A stretch of 64,000 nucleotides of DNA from Pelodictyon phaeoclathratiforme BU-1 (GTDB lineage Bacteria; Bacteroidota; Chlorobiia; Chlorobiales; Chlorobiaceae). The stretch is from positions 2,246,501 through 2,310,500 of the forward strand of contig NC_011060.1 in the NCBI RefSeq assembly GCF_000020645.1. The letters are read 5' to 3'. Below the pieces are notes generated by a model. It made no database searches. It saw only the letters and a list, made by a program, of their open reading frames with translations, and had not been told where the DNA came from. The translations under genes were made by a program, and so were the position numbers. Positions 18,170 through 26,518 of this stretch are shown in pieces. Each line of letters begins with the position of its first letter. Position 1 is the first letter of the stretch.

Positions 18170-18424
18170 TCAGGATTGTTTGCCATCCATGACCGCTTTC
18201 TGTGCATCATCTTTTTTCAGAATGCCATCTTCGACCATTTTGTTGATCGCCTGTGAAAGTTGCTCATGGGTACGAAGCAAGGCTGGCATTGACATCGCCA
18301 GCGCCGCAACAGGCCTGATATTTGCTTTTTCTTTTTCAAACTGCATGATATTGACAAGATCAAAACGGATGATGCCATCAATCAGTGTAATATTGGCTAC
18401 TCCGTCAGCATAGATAGTCTGCAT
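18170..18424 (-). CDS. Small conserved-looking protein of unknown function
   Basis: 84 aa, no membrane segment or signal peptide. The N-terminal half is beta-rich (YADGVANITLIDGIIRFDLV) and the C-terminal half is helical with a lysine-rich end. The pattern of a short strand pair, a methionine-rich turn (ALAMSMPALL) and a helix is vaguely like small dimeric DUF3467-type proteins, but I cannot assign it. It stands alone, convergent with cimA, and is followed (upstream on its strand) by an AT-rich 190-bp gap. Confidence 0.6.
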   Translation of the reverse strand: MQTIYADGVANITLIDGIIRFDLVNIMQFEKEKANIRPVAALAMSMPALLRTHEQLSQAINKMVEDGILKKDDAQKAVMDGKQS

Positions 18425-18612
18425 ATTTTTTCTCCCTTGAAAATGATTTGTGTTTCGTTTCGCTTACCATAGCGAAGCCACAATATATTAACCGCTGCAT
18501 CTTATTTTATAAATAATTCGTTGATGTATACGGAATTATCCCTATTTTTTGACCAACCCGTGTTGTCGTATAAAAGAAAAACCTCATAACCACAAGCGCA
18601 CTCGATCCCGGT

Positions 18613-19821
18613 ATGCCTACTTCAGACAAAGGACTCTGCAGTTCATGCGGTCTCTGTTCCAATCAGGCTTGGCCGGTTGAACAAAGTCTCCAAAGCTGTG
18701 TTTTTAAAAATGGCTGGCTCGGCGAAAGGGAGAAACAGCTTTTCGGGCGGGAACGCAAGCTCGATGATCCGGTTGAAATGCGCTTTGGCATCACACTTGA
18801 CCGTTTTACAGCTCAACTGAAACTGCCGCTACCCGGATCGCAGTGGAGCGGAATCATTACCCGAATGGCCATGAAGGCCTTTGAAGAGAAGCTTGTTGAA
18901 GGCGTTGTATCGCTGCAGCACACTCCCGGCAACCATTTTTTCTCTCAACCGGTGTTAGCCCGAAACAGCGATGAGATCTACGCAACAAGAGGCAATAAAC
19001 CGGTGCTCTCCCCACTCTTATCCTCCCTTGAAAGCGCATATCATCAGGGGCTGAAAAAAGTCCTTGTCATTGGAGCGGCATGTCACCTCCATACACTCCG
19101 GGATTTCAAGGAACGATTCGAATACCTGCAAGAGATGGAGCTCCTCACCATATGAATTCCCTGCATAGACAACGTCGCACGCTCAAAATGGCCGTGGATT
19201 CTGGAGAGAATGTCGAAATCACCCGATACCGCCTGCCATATGGAGTTCATGCAGGACTTCAGGATTCACATCCGTCACCTTGACGGCAGCATTGAAAAAG
19301 TCCCCTTCTTCAGCCTTCCGGAAGAGCTTTCAAATCCCGCCATCTTCCCCTCTGCATGTATGAGCTGCTTTGACTATCTCAACAGCCTTGCCGACATCAC
19401 CGTAGGCTATATCGGAGCAGAACTGAAGCCAAAGCAGAAGCGGCAATGGATTCTGGTACGAACCGAAACAGGGCAAAAACTGCTAAAGCTGATTGAAGCT
19501 GAACTCGAACGGTTTCCGGAATCAGGCAAGTGGGAGTGCCGATCATTTGTCGAAAACACGACGAAACGCATCATCGAGAGCATGAAGGAGAGGGATAAAG
19601 AGTATTCATCGAAAAGCAGAATCCCGCTCTGGCTCGGCAACCTGCTTGCAGGAGCGCTTGGCATGATCGGGCCAAAAGGGGTCGGGTTTGCCCACTACTC
19701 GGTTGACTTTCATCTGATCAGGCATTACTACTACCTCAAATTCCGCCACCCGGAGCGGATCGAAAAGCTGGTGCCACGGCATGTCCGGGTTATCCTTGAG
19801 GAATACGGACTTCCCCTTTGA
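18613..19821 (+). pseudogene. bciB: BciB-like 8-vinyl reductase (FrhB family), interrupted by in-frame TGA
   Basis: One frame of 403 codons with a single TGA at 19153-19155. The first part (180 aa) has an N-terminal CxxCxxC cluster (Cys9, 12, 15) plus Cys29. The second part resumes without a frame change as IPCIDNVARS, EFMQDFRIHIRHLDGS, SACMSCFDYLNSLADITVGY. This is the pattern of the F420-hydrogenase beta-subunit family that includes BciB, the ferredoxin-dependent divinyl-chlorophyllide 8-vinyl reductase of many green sulfur bacteria. Homologues carry glycine before xPCxDN, so a GGA to TGA change explains the break. If the stop is real the enzyme is lost unless another copy or bciA exists. 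An alternative is a paralogous FrhB-type reductase. Confidence 0.75.
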
Positions 19822-19948
19822 AAGAGGAGCGCTTCAGGCAAAAAGGTTCCGTCTCCTCAGTGGCGCCAACACCATCTTCCCAACCATCCTCTGCAAGACC
19901 AAACCCTATCCCCCTGGTGCTGCCGGTAATAACAACCGTTTTTCCCAT
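19790..19948 (-). pseudogene. Short-chain dehydrogenase N-terminal stub
   Basis: The minus strand from the ATG at 19946-19948 begins MGKTVVITGSTRGIGFGLAE. This is a classic SDR nucleotide-binding start (TGxxxGIG), with a good ribosome-binding stretch (GGAAGAGGG) upstream. After about 20 residues the similarity stops, and the frame ends at a TAA (19790-19792) inside the bciB 3' end. An SDR of about 250 aa has therefore been cut down to its first strand and loop, presumably by a deletion that fused it to the bciB tail. Confidence 0.6.
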
Positions 19949-19971
19949 GTTACCGCTACCCTCTTCCAAAA

Positions 19972-20358
19972 TTATACCAGTTGAATTCCTTCTCCATAAG
20001 CTGCTACCACAGTATCTGAAGTAATCAACAACATTTCTTCTGTCCGGGCTTGTGTAATAAGCATCCGGTCAAAAGGATCTTTATGCAAGAAAGGAAGCAT
20101 AGTTACAGCCACAGCATGTTCACTGCTGATAGCTAATTCCCGTTACGCATGAAACAAAAGCATGCGCCTGAACCGGAAGGGATCAACATTAAAATCAGAG
20201 CGCCCAAGTACGGATTTGATACTGATTTCCCAGAGACTTGCTGCACTGAAAAACAAATTATTTACCGGGTTAACAAGCATATCTTTGCATCCCTCCGGTA
20301 AAAGATCAGGTTGAGCTGCAGCCCAAAGAAGAATATGCGTATCAAGCAATAAATTCAC
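19972..20358 (-). pseudogene. vapC: PIN-domain (VapC-type) toxin, interrupted by in-frame TAA
   Basis: A single frame of 129 codons, exactly VapC size, with an internal TAA at 20143-20145 (codon 72). The first part has LLLDTHILLWAAA (first catalytic Asp) and AASLWEISIK (Glu). After the stop the same frame continues RELAISSEHAVAV, LHKDPFDRMLITQAR (catalytic Asp) and ITSDTVVAAYGEGIQLV. Relatives usually have tyrosine here (GYREL), so TAC to TAA is likely. The product as written lacks half the active site. The start overlaps the antitoxin stop by 4 nt (20355-20358). Confidence 0.8.
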
Positions 20359-20600
20359 TGTGCATTTTCGTTAAATAACCCAGCAATCTCGCTACTGCCC
20401 ATACGATCGAAATCTTCCGGCACAGAAATTTCACCAATCATAAAACCAAGGCGTTCTGAACTCCCAGTCATAGAGTCATAGGGTATCACTTTAACCATCG
20501 GTCGTCCCGCCTTGCTGATAATAAAAGCCTTGCCAAGCGCTGCCTGCTCAACCAATCTCACAAGCTGATTTTCCGCATCATGCAGCGTAATTGTGTGCAT
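20355..20600 (-). CDS. Phd/YefM-family antitoxin paired with the broken PIN toxin
   Basis: 81 aa from the ATG at 20598-20600; an upstream start would add 4 residues. The N-terminal DNA-binding and dimerisation part is TITLHDAENQLVRLVEQAA...FIISKAGRPMVKVIPY, typical of Phd/YefM folds. The tail (about residues 55-81) would wrap the toxin. It forms the first gene of a two-gene type II toxin-antitoxin operon with a 4-nt overlap. With the toxin broken it may persist as a solitary repressor or antitoxin. Confidence 0.85.
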   Translation of the reverse strand: MHTITLHDAENQLVRLVEQAALGKAFIISKAGRPMVKVIPYDSMTGSSERLGFMIGEISVPEDFDRMGSSEIAGLFNENAQ

Positions 20601-20612
20601 CGACGATATCAT

Positions 20613-20972
20613 TATTCTCCCCCATGCTCATCGAAAAAATTGAAAGAATTATTTTTGGTACGCACCCGCGAAACCTGTTAGCGGAAAACATTTTCCTGCC
20701 TTTAAGCCCCCTTGACCAAAATACACCACTCATAAAAAAACCACTGTCAGGCCTGTCGCCATCATAACGTTCACCCTGCCACAATCACAGCGATAACGTA
20801 AAAGTATAAGCATTTCTCTCCTATAAACGATCGTAAACTCAAAGGAAACCGCTTCCTCTATTTCTGTCTTTCGATGATGAAGAAATTGAAGCCTTCGACA
20901 TGTATCAAAAAGATGATGCCCCATATATGGCAATCTCAATTGCCGGGAAATTTCAGCTCCCCGCAATGATCC
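20613..20972. other. 360-bp gap without a convincing gene
   Basis: No intact gene is supported. On the plus strand at about 20865-20960 a short stretch reads DDEEIEAFDMYQKDDAPYMA, which looks protein-like but has no start or extension. It may be a gene remnant in this decaying stretch. The part nearest 20600 should contain the antitoxin promoter. Confidence 0.3.
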
Positions 20973-21497
20973 TTACGGTTTCTGTTTGCCCAGATAGCGG
21001 AGTTTGGCGGTATCAAAACCGAGCGCCGTCGCCCTGGCCACCAGCGCCTTGAGTTGAGCCTGCTCCATAACAGAATCTTTCGACAAAATCCAGAAAAGAG
21101 ATTTATCACGGCCACAAACCATCGCCCAGCGATAGCCCGCCCTGTCGAGATCAATCACATTGTAGCTCGCATAAAATGGGCCGAAAAAAGAGACCTTTAA
21201 CGCACCCTCGGTGGTTTTTTTATCATCAAGAAAAACACCGCGCCCCTGAATGGTTTTCCACTCCTGTTTTTTCAGATCATACCCCTTGTTCATCACCTTG
21301 ACGCTGCCATCCGGGGCAAGCGAGTAGGTCGCCGATACCGGATCAAGCTCCTTTTCAAACCGGTTATCGAGACGAACAATTTCATGCCAGGTACCGAGAT
21401 AACGATCGAGAGAAAAATTATCAACAACCGTGATTCCCTGCGGAACACCGGTGCATCCTGCAAGCAAGAGAAAACAGAGCAATAAAAGTTTTTTCAT
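20973..21497 (-). CDS. blc: Bacterial lipocalin, outer-membrane lipoprotein (Blc type)
   Basis: 174 aa. A lipoprotein signal peptide ends in a lipobox, LLLAGC, with Cys15. The lipocalin motif follows as DRYLGTWHEIVRLDNRFEK (the GxW signature). Later come VSFFGPFYASYNVIDLD and the C-terminal YLGKQK, which match Blc/VlpA. Blc proteins bind lysophospholipids or fatty acids in the cell envelope. Since Asp does not follow the Cys, outer-membrane sorting is expected. It is a single gene at the end of the DGR locus, on the same strand. Confidence 0.93.
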   Translation of the reverse strand: MKKLLLLCFLLLAGCTGVPQGITVVDNFSLDRYLGTWHEIVRLDNRFEKELDPVSATYSLAPDGSVKVMNKGYDLKKQEWKTIQGRGVFLDDKKTTEGALKVSFFGPFYASYNVIDLDRAGYRWAMVCGRDKSLFWILSKDSVMEQAQLKALVARATALGFDTAKLRYLGKQKP

Positions 21498-21536
21498 GTG
21501 GCATACTCCAATTATGATTGTTTCAAAAAAAAATTC

Positions 21537-21586
21537 CCCTTTCAGAGTTCCAGAAAACAGAAAGACAGAAGATCAGGAAGAGGGAC
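21537..21586 (-). repeat. 50-bp direct repeat copy 1, 3' flank of VR1
   Basis: These 50 bp are identical to 28291-28340, which flank VR2 at the same relative position. The block spans the last codons and stop of target 1 plus about 36 bp of untranslated sequence. Identity beyond the stop codon suggests selection for a nucleic-acid function next to the VR, or a recent duplication or conversion. On the coding strand CTTTC and GAAAG could form a weak stem with a 16-nt loop. Confidence 0.85.
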
Positions 21587-24584
21587 TGGAACGGACAACC
21601 CGAAAGCCAAAACCGCTGAGCCAGCTCGCCGGATGACTGAAGTACCGGGCAGAGCAACGCAGAACGCCGGGAACATAGCCCCAGGAACCGCCGCGCAACG
21701 CACGGGCAAGAGCGTATTTTTCGTGTATATCATCCGTCCACTCCCACACATTGCCAGCCATATCGTACAACCCTTCCGGAGTTGCACCTTCAGGATAGCG
21801 CCCAACCGGTGTTGTGGCTCCCTCATTTTGATTAAAATTTGCCAGTTTTGAATTAGGCGCTGTATTTCCCCACGGATATTCACGTCCATCCTCCCCGGCA
21901 GCAGCATATTCCCACTCGATTTCTTTGGGCAATCGATAAATATTAGCAATCCTGCCTTCGCTTTCCAGAAGAGAGAGCCACAAGCAATAGGCTTTGGCTG
22001 CATACCAGCTTATATCCATCACCGGTTGTTCCTCCTTGTTAAATCGCTTGTCGTCATCCGATTCAGAGCGGAAAAGCTTTGCCAGATCTCGTTTATCCTG
22101 AAGATAATCGCTGAATCCATTAATGCTGTTCGCCATTTTCTGTAAGTGGTTGTGGTACAATTCCAGGGTAACAGCATCAATATCGGGCACCTTTCCTGAC
22201 TGTAGGTAATTGAGGAACTGCCGGTACAACTCGTTGGTAACCGTATATTTAGCGACATAAAGATCTGGCATCTTTTCAAGCTTCTCAGTCAACGAGAAAG
22301 CAAATGTGCCACCTTTTATCAGAATGTACTCTGCATGAAGTTTGTCAAATAAAACATTGTTTCTTCCTGATTCGATAAACGTCTTCACTATTGCAAGTGC
22401 TTCAGGCTTGCCAATGATTTTCAGGCACTCCATGATATATCGCTGCCGGTTTGGCGTGGTCTGAAGGTCAAACAACTTCTTTTGCAAGGCATCGATCTTC
22501 CGCTGTGGAGCCTCTTCGACAAGGGTGACGAGCAAGTCCTGCTGCTTTGATGTCAAGTTTTCCGTAACCGGCGAATCGAAAAGCTTCTGCATGAAGCTGT
22601 CAAAAAGCTCTTCATTTTCAACATGGCCGATAAAAAAGCGAAGCGGTTCTTGCCACCAATCGTCTCCAAACCTGGTAACAATGGTGTCGAGATAGTCTGG
22701 CCGGTACATATTTTTGAGCAGTTGAACACCCGCAAGGTACTCACGGAATGATTTGTGCCGAAAAACATACTCCTTGTCGCCATACTCCACCAGCACCCCG
22801 GCCCGGTCCACAAGATTTTTGCAGAACTCCCCTGCGGGAAGAGAATTGTAGAGCGTGTCGAGCAGCTTTTGCATTTTCTGCTGCATTGCAATCCGGTCAG
22901 CTTCGTCTGTTTTCAGCTCTTCCTGCATCCAGAGAGAAACCGGGCTCAGTACTCGCCGAGCATCTTTGGCTGCAAGCAGCGGATAGATTCCCCTGCGACG
23001 GTCACGATAATCGAGCATATAATTCAATGCAGCATCATAGAGTTCTGAACGCCCTGCTGGCAGAAACTCCCTCTCTTTCCAGAGCATTGCCATAATCTGC
23101 AAGAGCAGGGGGACACCTGCCAGAGAGTGCATACTCCTGTTTTTTTCCTGCGCGAGAAACGTAATAACTGCGTCAGCTTTTTGCGCCGCTTTTTGAGCGG
23201 CCTGTTGTTCCTGCCGAGCTCTCAACTCCGGTTCATCCCGAGCACTGAGAGGTATCTCCCGAAAAAATGCTGCACTAAACCAAAGATGCAAAAACTCAGC
23301 CTGTTTTTCCTTGGTAAAGTCCATGATATCGGCCCGCAGATGGCTTGCCTCAAGCTCGATGCCATCCCCCTTCCGGTAACCTGTGCTTCGGGAGGTAACC
23401 ACAAATCGGGCATTTGTAAACCTTGAAACCGTTCGGTCAATCCAGTCACAAGCAGCCTTCCGATCATCGACGTTGCTGATTTCATCCAGTCCATCAAGGA
23501 GTACAAGGGTTGAGTCCTCACCAAGCCAGCCCGCAAAAAGGTTTTCTTTAATTTTGAGAAAATATTTTTCAGACCATGCGGAAAGAGCTGCCGGCAATGA
23601 GGGATAACCGGTATCACTCTTGTTGATATCACGCAACGGGAGGTAAAAAACATTGACTGGTTCACTAAAACCAAATTCATGACATCTACCGTTATCAAGG
23701 CATGAAAGTGCATAATATTTGAGCAATGTTGTTTTACCAGAACCCGGATCGCCAATAACCAGTAGCAAGTGATGCTTTTGAAAAACAAAACTCATCACTT
23801 CTTCAGGGGCACGAACGCGCTCTTCTTTTTTGGGTTCACAGAGATCGCCCTCAGTATGGGATCGTGCTTCGCAGCGCCATGTATCAGAAAGACTCAACGA
23901 AACAAAGGTATCCTTATGCCTTACAGAAAAACTCTCGATTGCCGGAGAACCCGAAAGGTTGGTATTGCCAAGTTGCTCTGTCAGCGTTGAGTGGTAGAGC
24001 TGGAGAAGCGAATCTGTGTTGAAATCAAGTGGTTGATACCTGTTTTTCATTGAGGTATCATCACCACATTCTTTTGAACAGAACCACCGGTGAACCTGTA
24101 TATCAAGCTGATGAGCAAGTTTTTCCCGGAACTCATGACGCTCGTCATACTCCTCTATCAGCGCATTCGATTGTAGTGATTCCCTGAAGCGATCAAGTGC
24201 CTCAATCTGTTCGATAGTAACATCCTTCCTCCGGTATGGCACATTTGAGAAATAGAGCATGACCAATTTTCCGGCTGCCATCATTCTCTCAACCTCTTCA
24301 ACCGCCCCGCCTGGAGCAACACCAGTACCTGTGCCAATGCGTGTCCAGAAAATACCGATAGCAAAATCACATTCATCAACAATCTGTTTATTGAGTATCC
24401 CCTGCACCCGCCCCCCGGTTTCAGGCGCTGCATGTGATTCCCATAACACCGCTTCGAGCATCAGCGGACGCTGTGGCCGAGCATTCCATTTCTTTATGAC
24501 ATCTTCCGCCATTTCACGCTCAGCAACAACATCAGAGGGTGATGCGACAAGTACCTTTATGATCCGAATATTTTTATCACTCAT
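21573..24584 (-). CDS. DGR target 1: DUF4062-NACHT-FGE/C-type-lectin-like protein
   Basis: 1,003 aa from the ATG at 24582-24584, which is preceded by AGAAAG; an ATG at 24596 adds 4 residues. The N-terminus (about 1-115) is DUF4062-like: KVLVASPSDVVAEREMAEDV, then DFAIGIFWTRIGTGTGVAPG. A NACHT NTPase follows, with Walker A GDPGSGKTT at about 276 and Walker B LVLLDGLDE at about 360, then a helical region. From about 750 there is an FGE-sulfatase/C-type-lectin fold: YVAKYTVTNELYRQF, SWYAAKAYCLWLS, RLPKEIEWEYAAAG, YDMAGNVWEW and GGSW...GFRVVRS. The last ~40 residues are VR1. The layout is that of STAND/NLR receptors: effector or adaptor, NTPase switch, ligand sensor. About two-thirds of residues appear shared with target 2. 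Defence or recognition function is inference. Confidence 0.93.
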   Translation of the reverse strand: MSDKNIRIIKVLVASPSDVVAEREMAEDVIKKWNARPQRPLMLEAVLWESHAAPETGGRVQGILNKQIVDECDFAIGIFWTRIGTGTGVAPGGAVEEVERMMAAGKLVMLYFSNVPYRRKDVTIEQIEALDRFRESLQSNALIEEYDERHEFREKLAHQLDIQVHRWFCSKECGDDTSMKNRYQPLDFNTDSLLQLYHSTLTEQLGNTNLSGSPAIESFSVRHKDTFVSLSLSDTWRCEARSHTEGDLCEPKKEERVRAPEEVMSFVFQKHHLLLVIGDPGSGKTTLLKYYALSCLDNGRCHEFGFSEPVNVFYLPLRDINKSDTGYPSLPAALSAWSEKYFLKIKENLFAGWLGEDSTLVLLDGLDEISNVDDRKAACDWIDRTVSRFTNARFVVTSRSTGYRKGDGIELEASHLRADIMDFTKEKQAEFLHLWFSAAFFREIPLSARDEPELRARQEQQAAQKAAQKADAVITFLAQEKNRSMHSLAGVPLLLQIMAMLWKEREFLPAGRSELYDAALNYMLDYRDRRRGIYPLLAAKDARRVLSPVSLWMQEELKTDEADRIAMQQKMQKLLDTLYNSLPAGEFCKNLVDRAGVLVEYGDKEYVFRHKSFREYLAGVQLLKNMYRPDYLDTIVTRFGDDWWQEPLRFFIGHVENEELFDSFMQKLFDSPVTENLTSKQQDLLVTLVEEAPQRKIDALQKKLFDLQTTPNRQRYIMECLKIIGKPEALAIVKTFIESGRNNVLFDKLHAEYILIKGGTFAFSLTEKLEKMPDLYVAKYTVTNELYRQFLNYLQSGKVPDIDAVTLELYHNHLQKMANSINGFSDYLQDKRDLAKLFRSESDDDKRFNKEEQPVMDISWYAAKAYCLWLSLLESEGRIANIYRLPKEIEWEYAAAGEDGREYPWGNTAPNSKLANFNQNEGATTPVGRYPEGATPEGLYDMAGNVWEWTDDIHEKYALARALRGGSWGYVPGVLRCSARYFSHPASWLSGFGFRVVRSSPSS
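21587..21708 (-). repeat. DGR variable repeat VR1 (target 1)
   Basis: This 122-bp stretch aligns without gaps to the template repeat at 27759-27880. On the coding strand all 20 differences fall at template adenines. For example template AAC AAT AAT CCC GAC AAT reads GGC TAT GTT CCC GGC GTT in VR1. Adenine-free framework segments such as CGTTGCTCTGCCCGG and GGCTTTCGGGTTGTCCGTTC are identical. It encodes the last ~40 residues of target 1. Confidence 0.95.
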
Positions 24585-24667
24585 TCTTTCTATCATTTAT
24601 CAATCATTTTCTGACAAAAATAACGCCGTCAATGCCGTCCAATTTCATAACACAACATCTCAGAAGT

Positions 24668-26066
24668 TCATGACGGAGAAGCAGAACGAACAACCCGAAA
24701 ACCAATCTCGGAGGAACTATAAAACGGACTCTGAAAACCGGGAGCTGAGCAGCGCAGATAATCGGGAGTAGTGTCCCACGAACCGCCTCTCAAGAAAAAA
24801 CGCTCTTTTTCTTTCTCATTCTCATTCCTGTGTTCCATCCACTCCCACACATTTCCTGCCATATCATACAACCCGTCAGGAGTCGCACCATCGGGATAAA
24901 CACCAACCAGTGTTGTTGTCTCTTTCTTGCTCATCTTATAATTTGCACGTTGCTGCGTTGGAGAAGAACTGCCCCATGGATAGGGGCGTTGTTCCTTGCC
25001 GCTGGCACAATATTCCCACTCAATCTCTGTCGGCAGCCGATACAATCCTGCATCCATGCATCCCGTTTCAAGACATGAAAGCCAGTAGCAATACGCTTTT
25101 GCGGCATACCAGCTTACCCCAACCACCGGTTGATGATCCTTGTTGAATCGGTCATCATCTTCATAAACGGAACGTAAGCGCTCTGTCAAATCCGACTCCC
25201 CCTGAAGATAGTCGTAGAATCCCGTCTCGTGAATTTTGTTTGCATAAAGCAAGCAACTTTTGCCTAAAAATTTCGGTAGACAGTACCTCAATAAAAGAGC
25301 CCTTGCCTGACAGGTAGTTGATAAACTGTCGATAGCGAGAGTTAGTCACAGCATATTTTGCCATGTAGAGATCAGTCACAACTTCGGACTTGTCTGTCAA
25401 AGAGTAGGTGAATGTACCTCCCTTGATCAGGATATAATGTGCACCAAGCTTGTCAAGCAGCATAAAGTTTATCCAGCGCTCTACCAACAAAACTTTATCT
25501 GCGTAAGAGATATCATCAAGATCCAACCCTCGTTGTTTCATAAGATCGGGCTGAGTCGCCTTAAACTCCATATAATTGTCAAGAATCACTTTAGGCCCAG
25601 GAATTGCATCATTAATCTTGAGTGCATGCAAAACATCCCTGATACACTTGATCAACTTCTTAATATCATTGTCATGAGATTTGACATCTTGACCCGATAT
25701 ATCCGAAATAAACTGTTGATAACGATGGGGATCCCTGTCAAGAATAAGCGACACTTTAGACTTCTGCAACTTTGAACCAAATCGTTTGGCACCAAGAAAA
25801 AGCCCTAGCTCAAAGGGCATATTAAATCTGGGCAGCTTGGTCTTTTTATCAGGTTCTGTTCTTGATATATCATGGATTCCACAACAACACTCTTCAATGA
25901 TTCGATTGATTTTTTCTATGCGTACCTGGCCGCCATCATCAAATTCGTAAGCACAGCGAGGACGAAAACCACACTTATAGACCGTAAAAAGAATAGCATC
26001 AAAAAACGGAATGTACTCTTTGTCAAAAGGGCAATTAATAAACACATTGAGGTTATGTGGTGGCAT
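24668..26066 (-). pseudogene. DGR target 3: TIR-like N-terminus plus FGE domain, frameshifted
   Basis: Two overlapping minus frames make one protein of about 465 aa. From 26066, residues 1-100 form a Rossmann/TIR-like domain of a family I know only as uncharacterised (VFINCPFDKEY, RIEKINRIIEEC, GIHDISR, RFNMPFELGLFLGAKRFG). The FGE domain starts at about 235 (DLYMAKYAVTNSRYRQF). The frame must shift at about 25240, in the A-run of GCAAACAAAATTC, to continue as FYDYLQGESDL...GGSWDTTPDYLRCSA...GFRVVRSASPS. One missing A explains it. As written, two truncated products result (301 aa and an untranslated tail). Causes could be real decay, slippage or an assembly error. Confidence 0.82.
24685..24790 (-). 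repeat. Degenerate variable repeat VR3 (target 3)
   Basis: It aligns codon for codon with the template from GGTTCCTGG to GGCTTTCGGGTTGT, but differs at many non-adenine positions as well: TTCC to TTCG, CGT TGC TCT GCC CGG to CGC TGC TCA GCT CCC. It is therefore not a recent product of the present TR. It may be a fossil VR or one that served another template. Confidence 0.75.
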
Positions 26067-26148
26067 GGCAAACGCAATTATGATTTATCCTGTACCGTAG
26101 CAACACTTGGATTTAATGACCTGTTGCTCCAATTTTCACCAATCATCA

Positions 26149-26376
26149 CTACGGGACATCCTCTCCCGATCGTGAATCCTCTACAGCCTCCAGAATATCT
26201 TTCGTTGCTGCTCTTGTTTTCACCCCTTTGACATCAAAAGGAGAATTTGAAAGCTGTTTATACACAACGGCAAATTGTTCACCACTCCGTTTTTTGATAA
26301 TCACCTCTTCCGTACGAGCAAGATCAAACACCTTGGCGAATTTCTTTCGCGCTTCAGAATAGCTGTAAACTTTCAT
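26149..26376 (-). CDS. Phd/YefM-type antitoxin, solitary
   Basis: 75 aa. MKVYSYSEARKKFAKVFDLA is the Phd/YefM N-terminal fold, followed by VIIKKRSGEQFAVVY. No toxin gene adjoins it: upstream on this strand is the DGR reverse transcriptase (stop 26519) and downstream is the frameshifted target 3 (start 26066). It may act as a DNA-binding autoregulator within the DGR cassette or be left over from a lost toxin pair. Confidence 0.85.
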   Translation of the reverse strand: MKVYSYSEARKKFAKVFDLARTEEVIIKKRSGEQFAVVYKQLSNSPFDVKGVKTRAATKDILEAVEDSRSGEDVP

Positions 26377-26518
26377 AACGTCTACGTCATAATTGTGATA
26401 CCAATTCTACACAATATCAGCGATGGAATCAAGCCATCGTTTCAAAACCAGTCAATACCAGATTTTTATGGATACTCGTGCCTTGAATAACAATCAGTTC
26501 TCAAAAAGTTACAAGCTG

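Noticed and set aside
19153..19155. TGA in the bciB-like frame as a selenocysteine codon
   Set aside because: The family has glycine at this place, no catalytic Cys/Sec is expected there, and I see no convincing SECIS-like hairpin right after the TGA.
24685..24790. VR3 as an active variable repeat of the present TR
   Set aside because: Many differences lie at non-adenine template positions, so it cannot have been copied recently from this TR.
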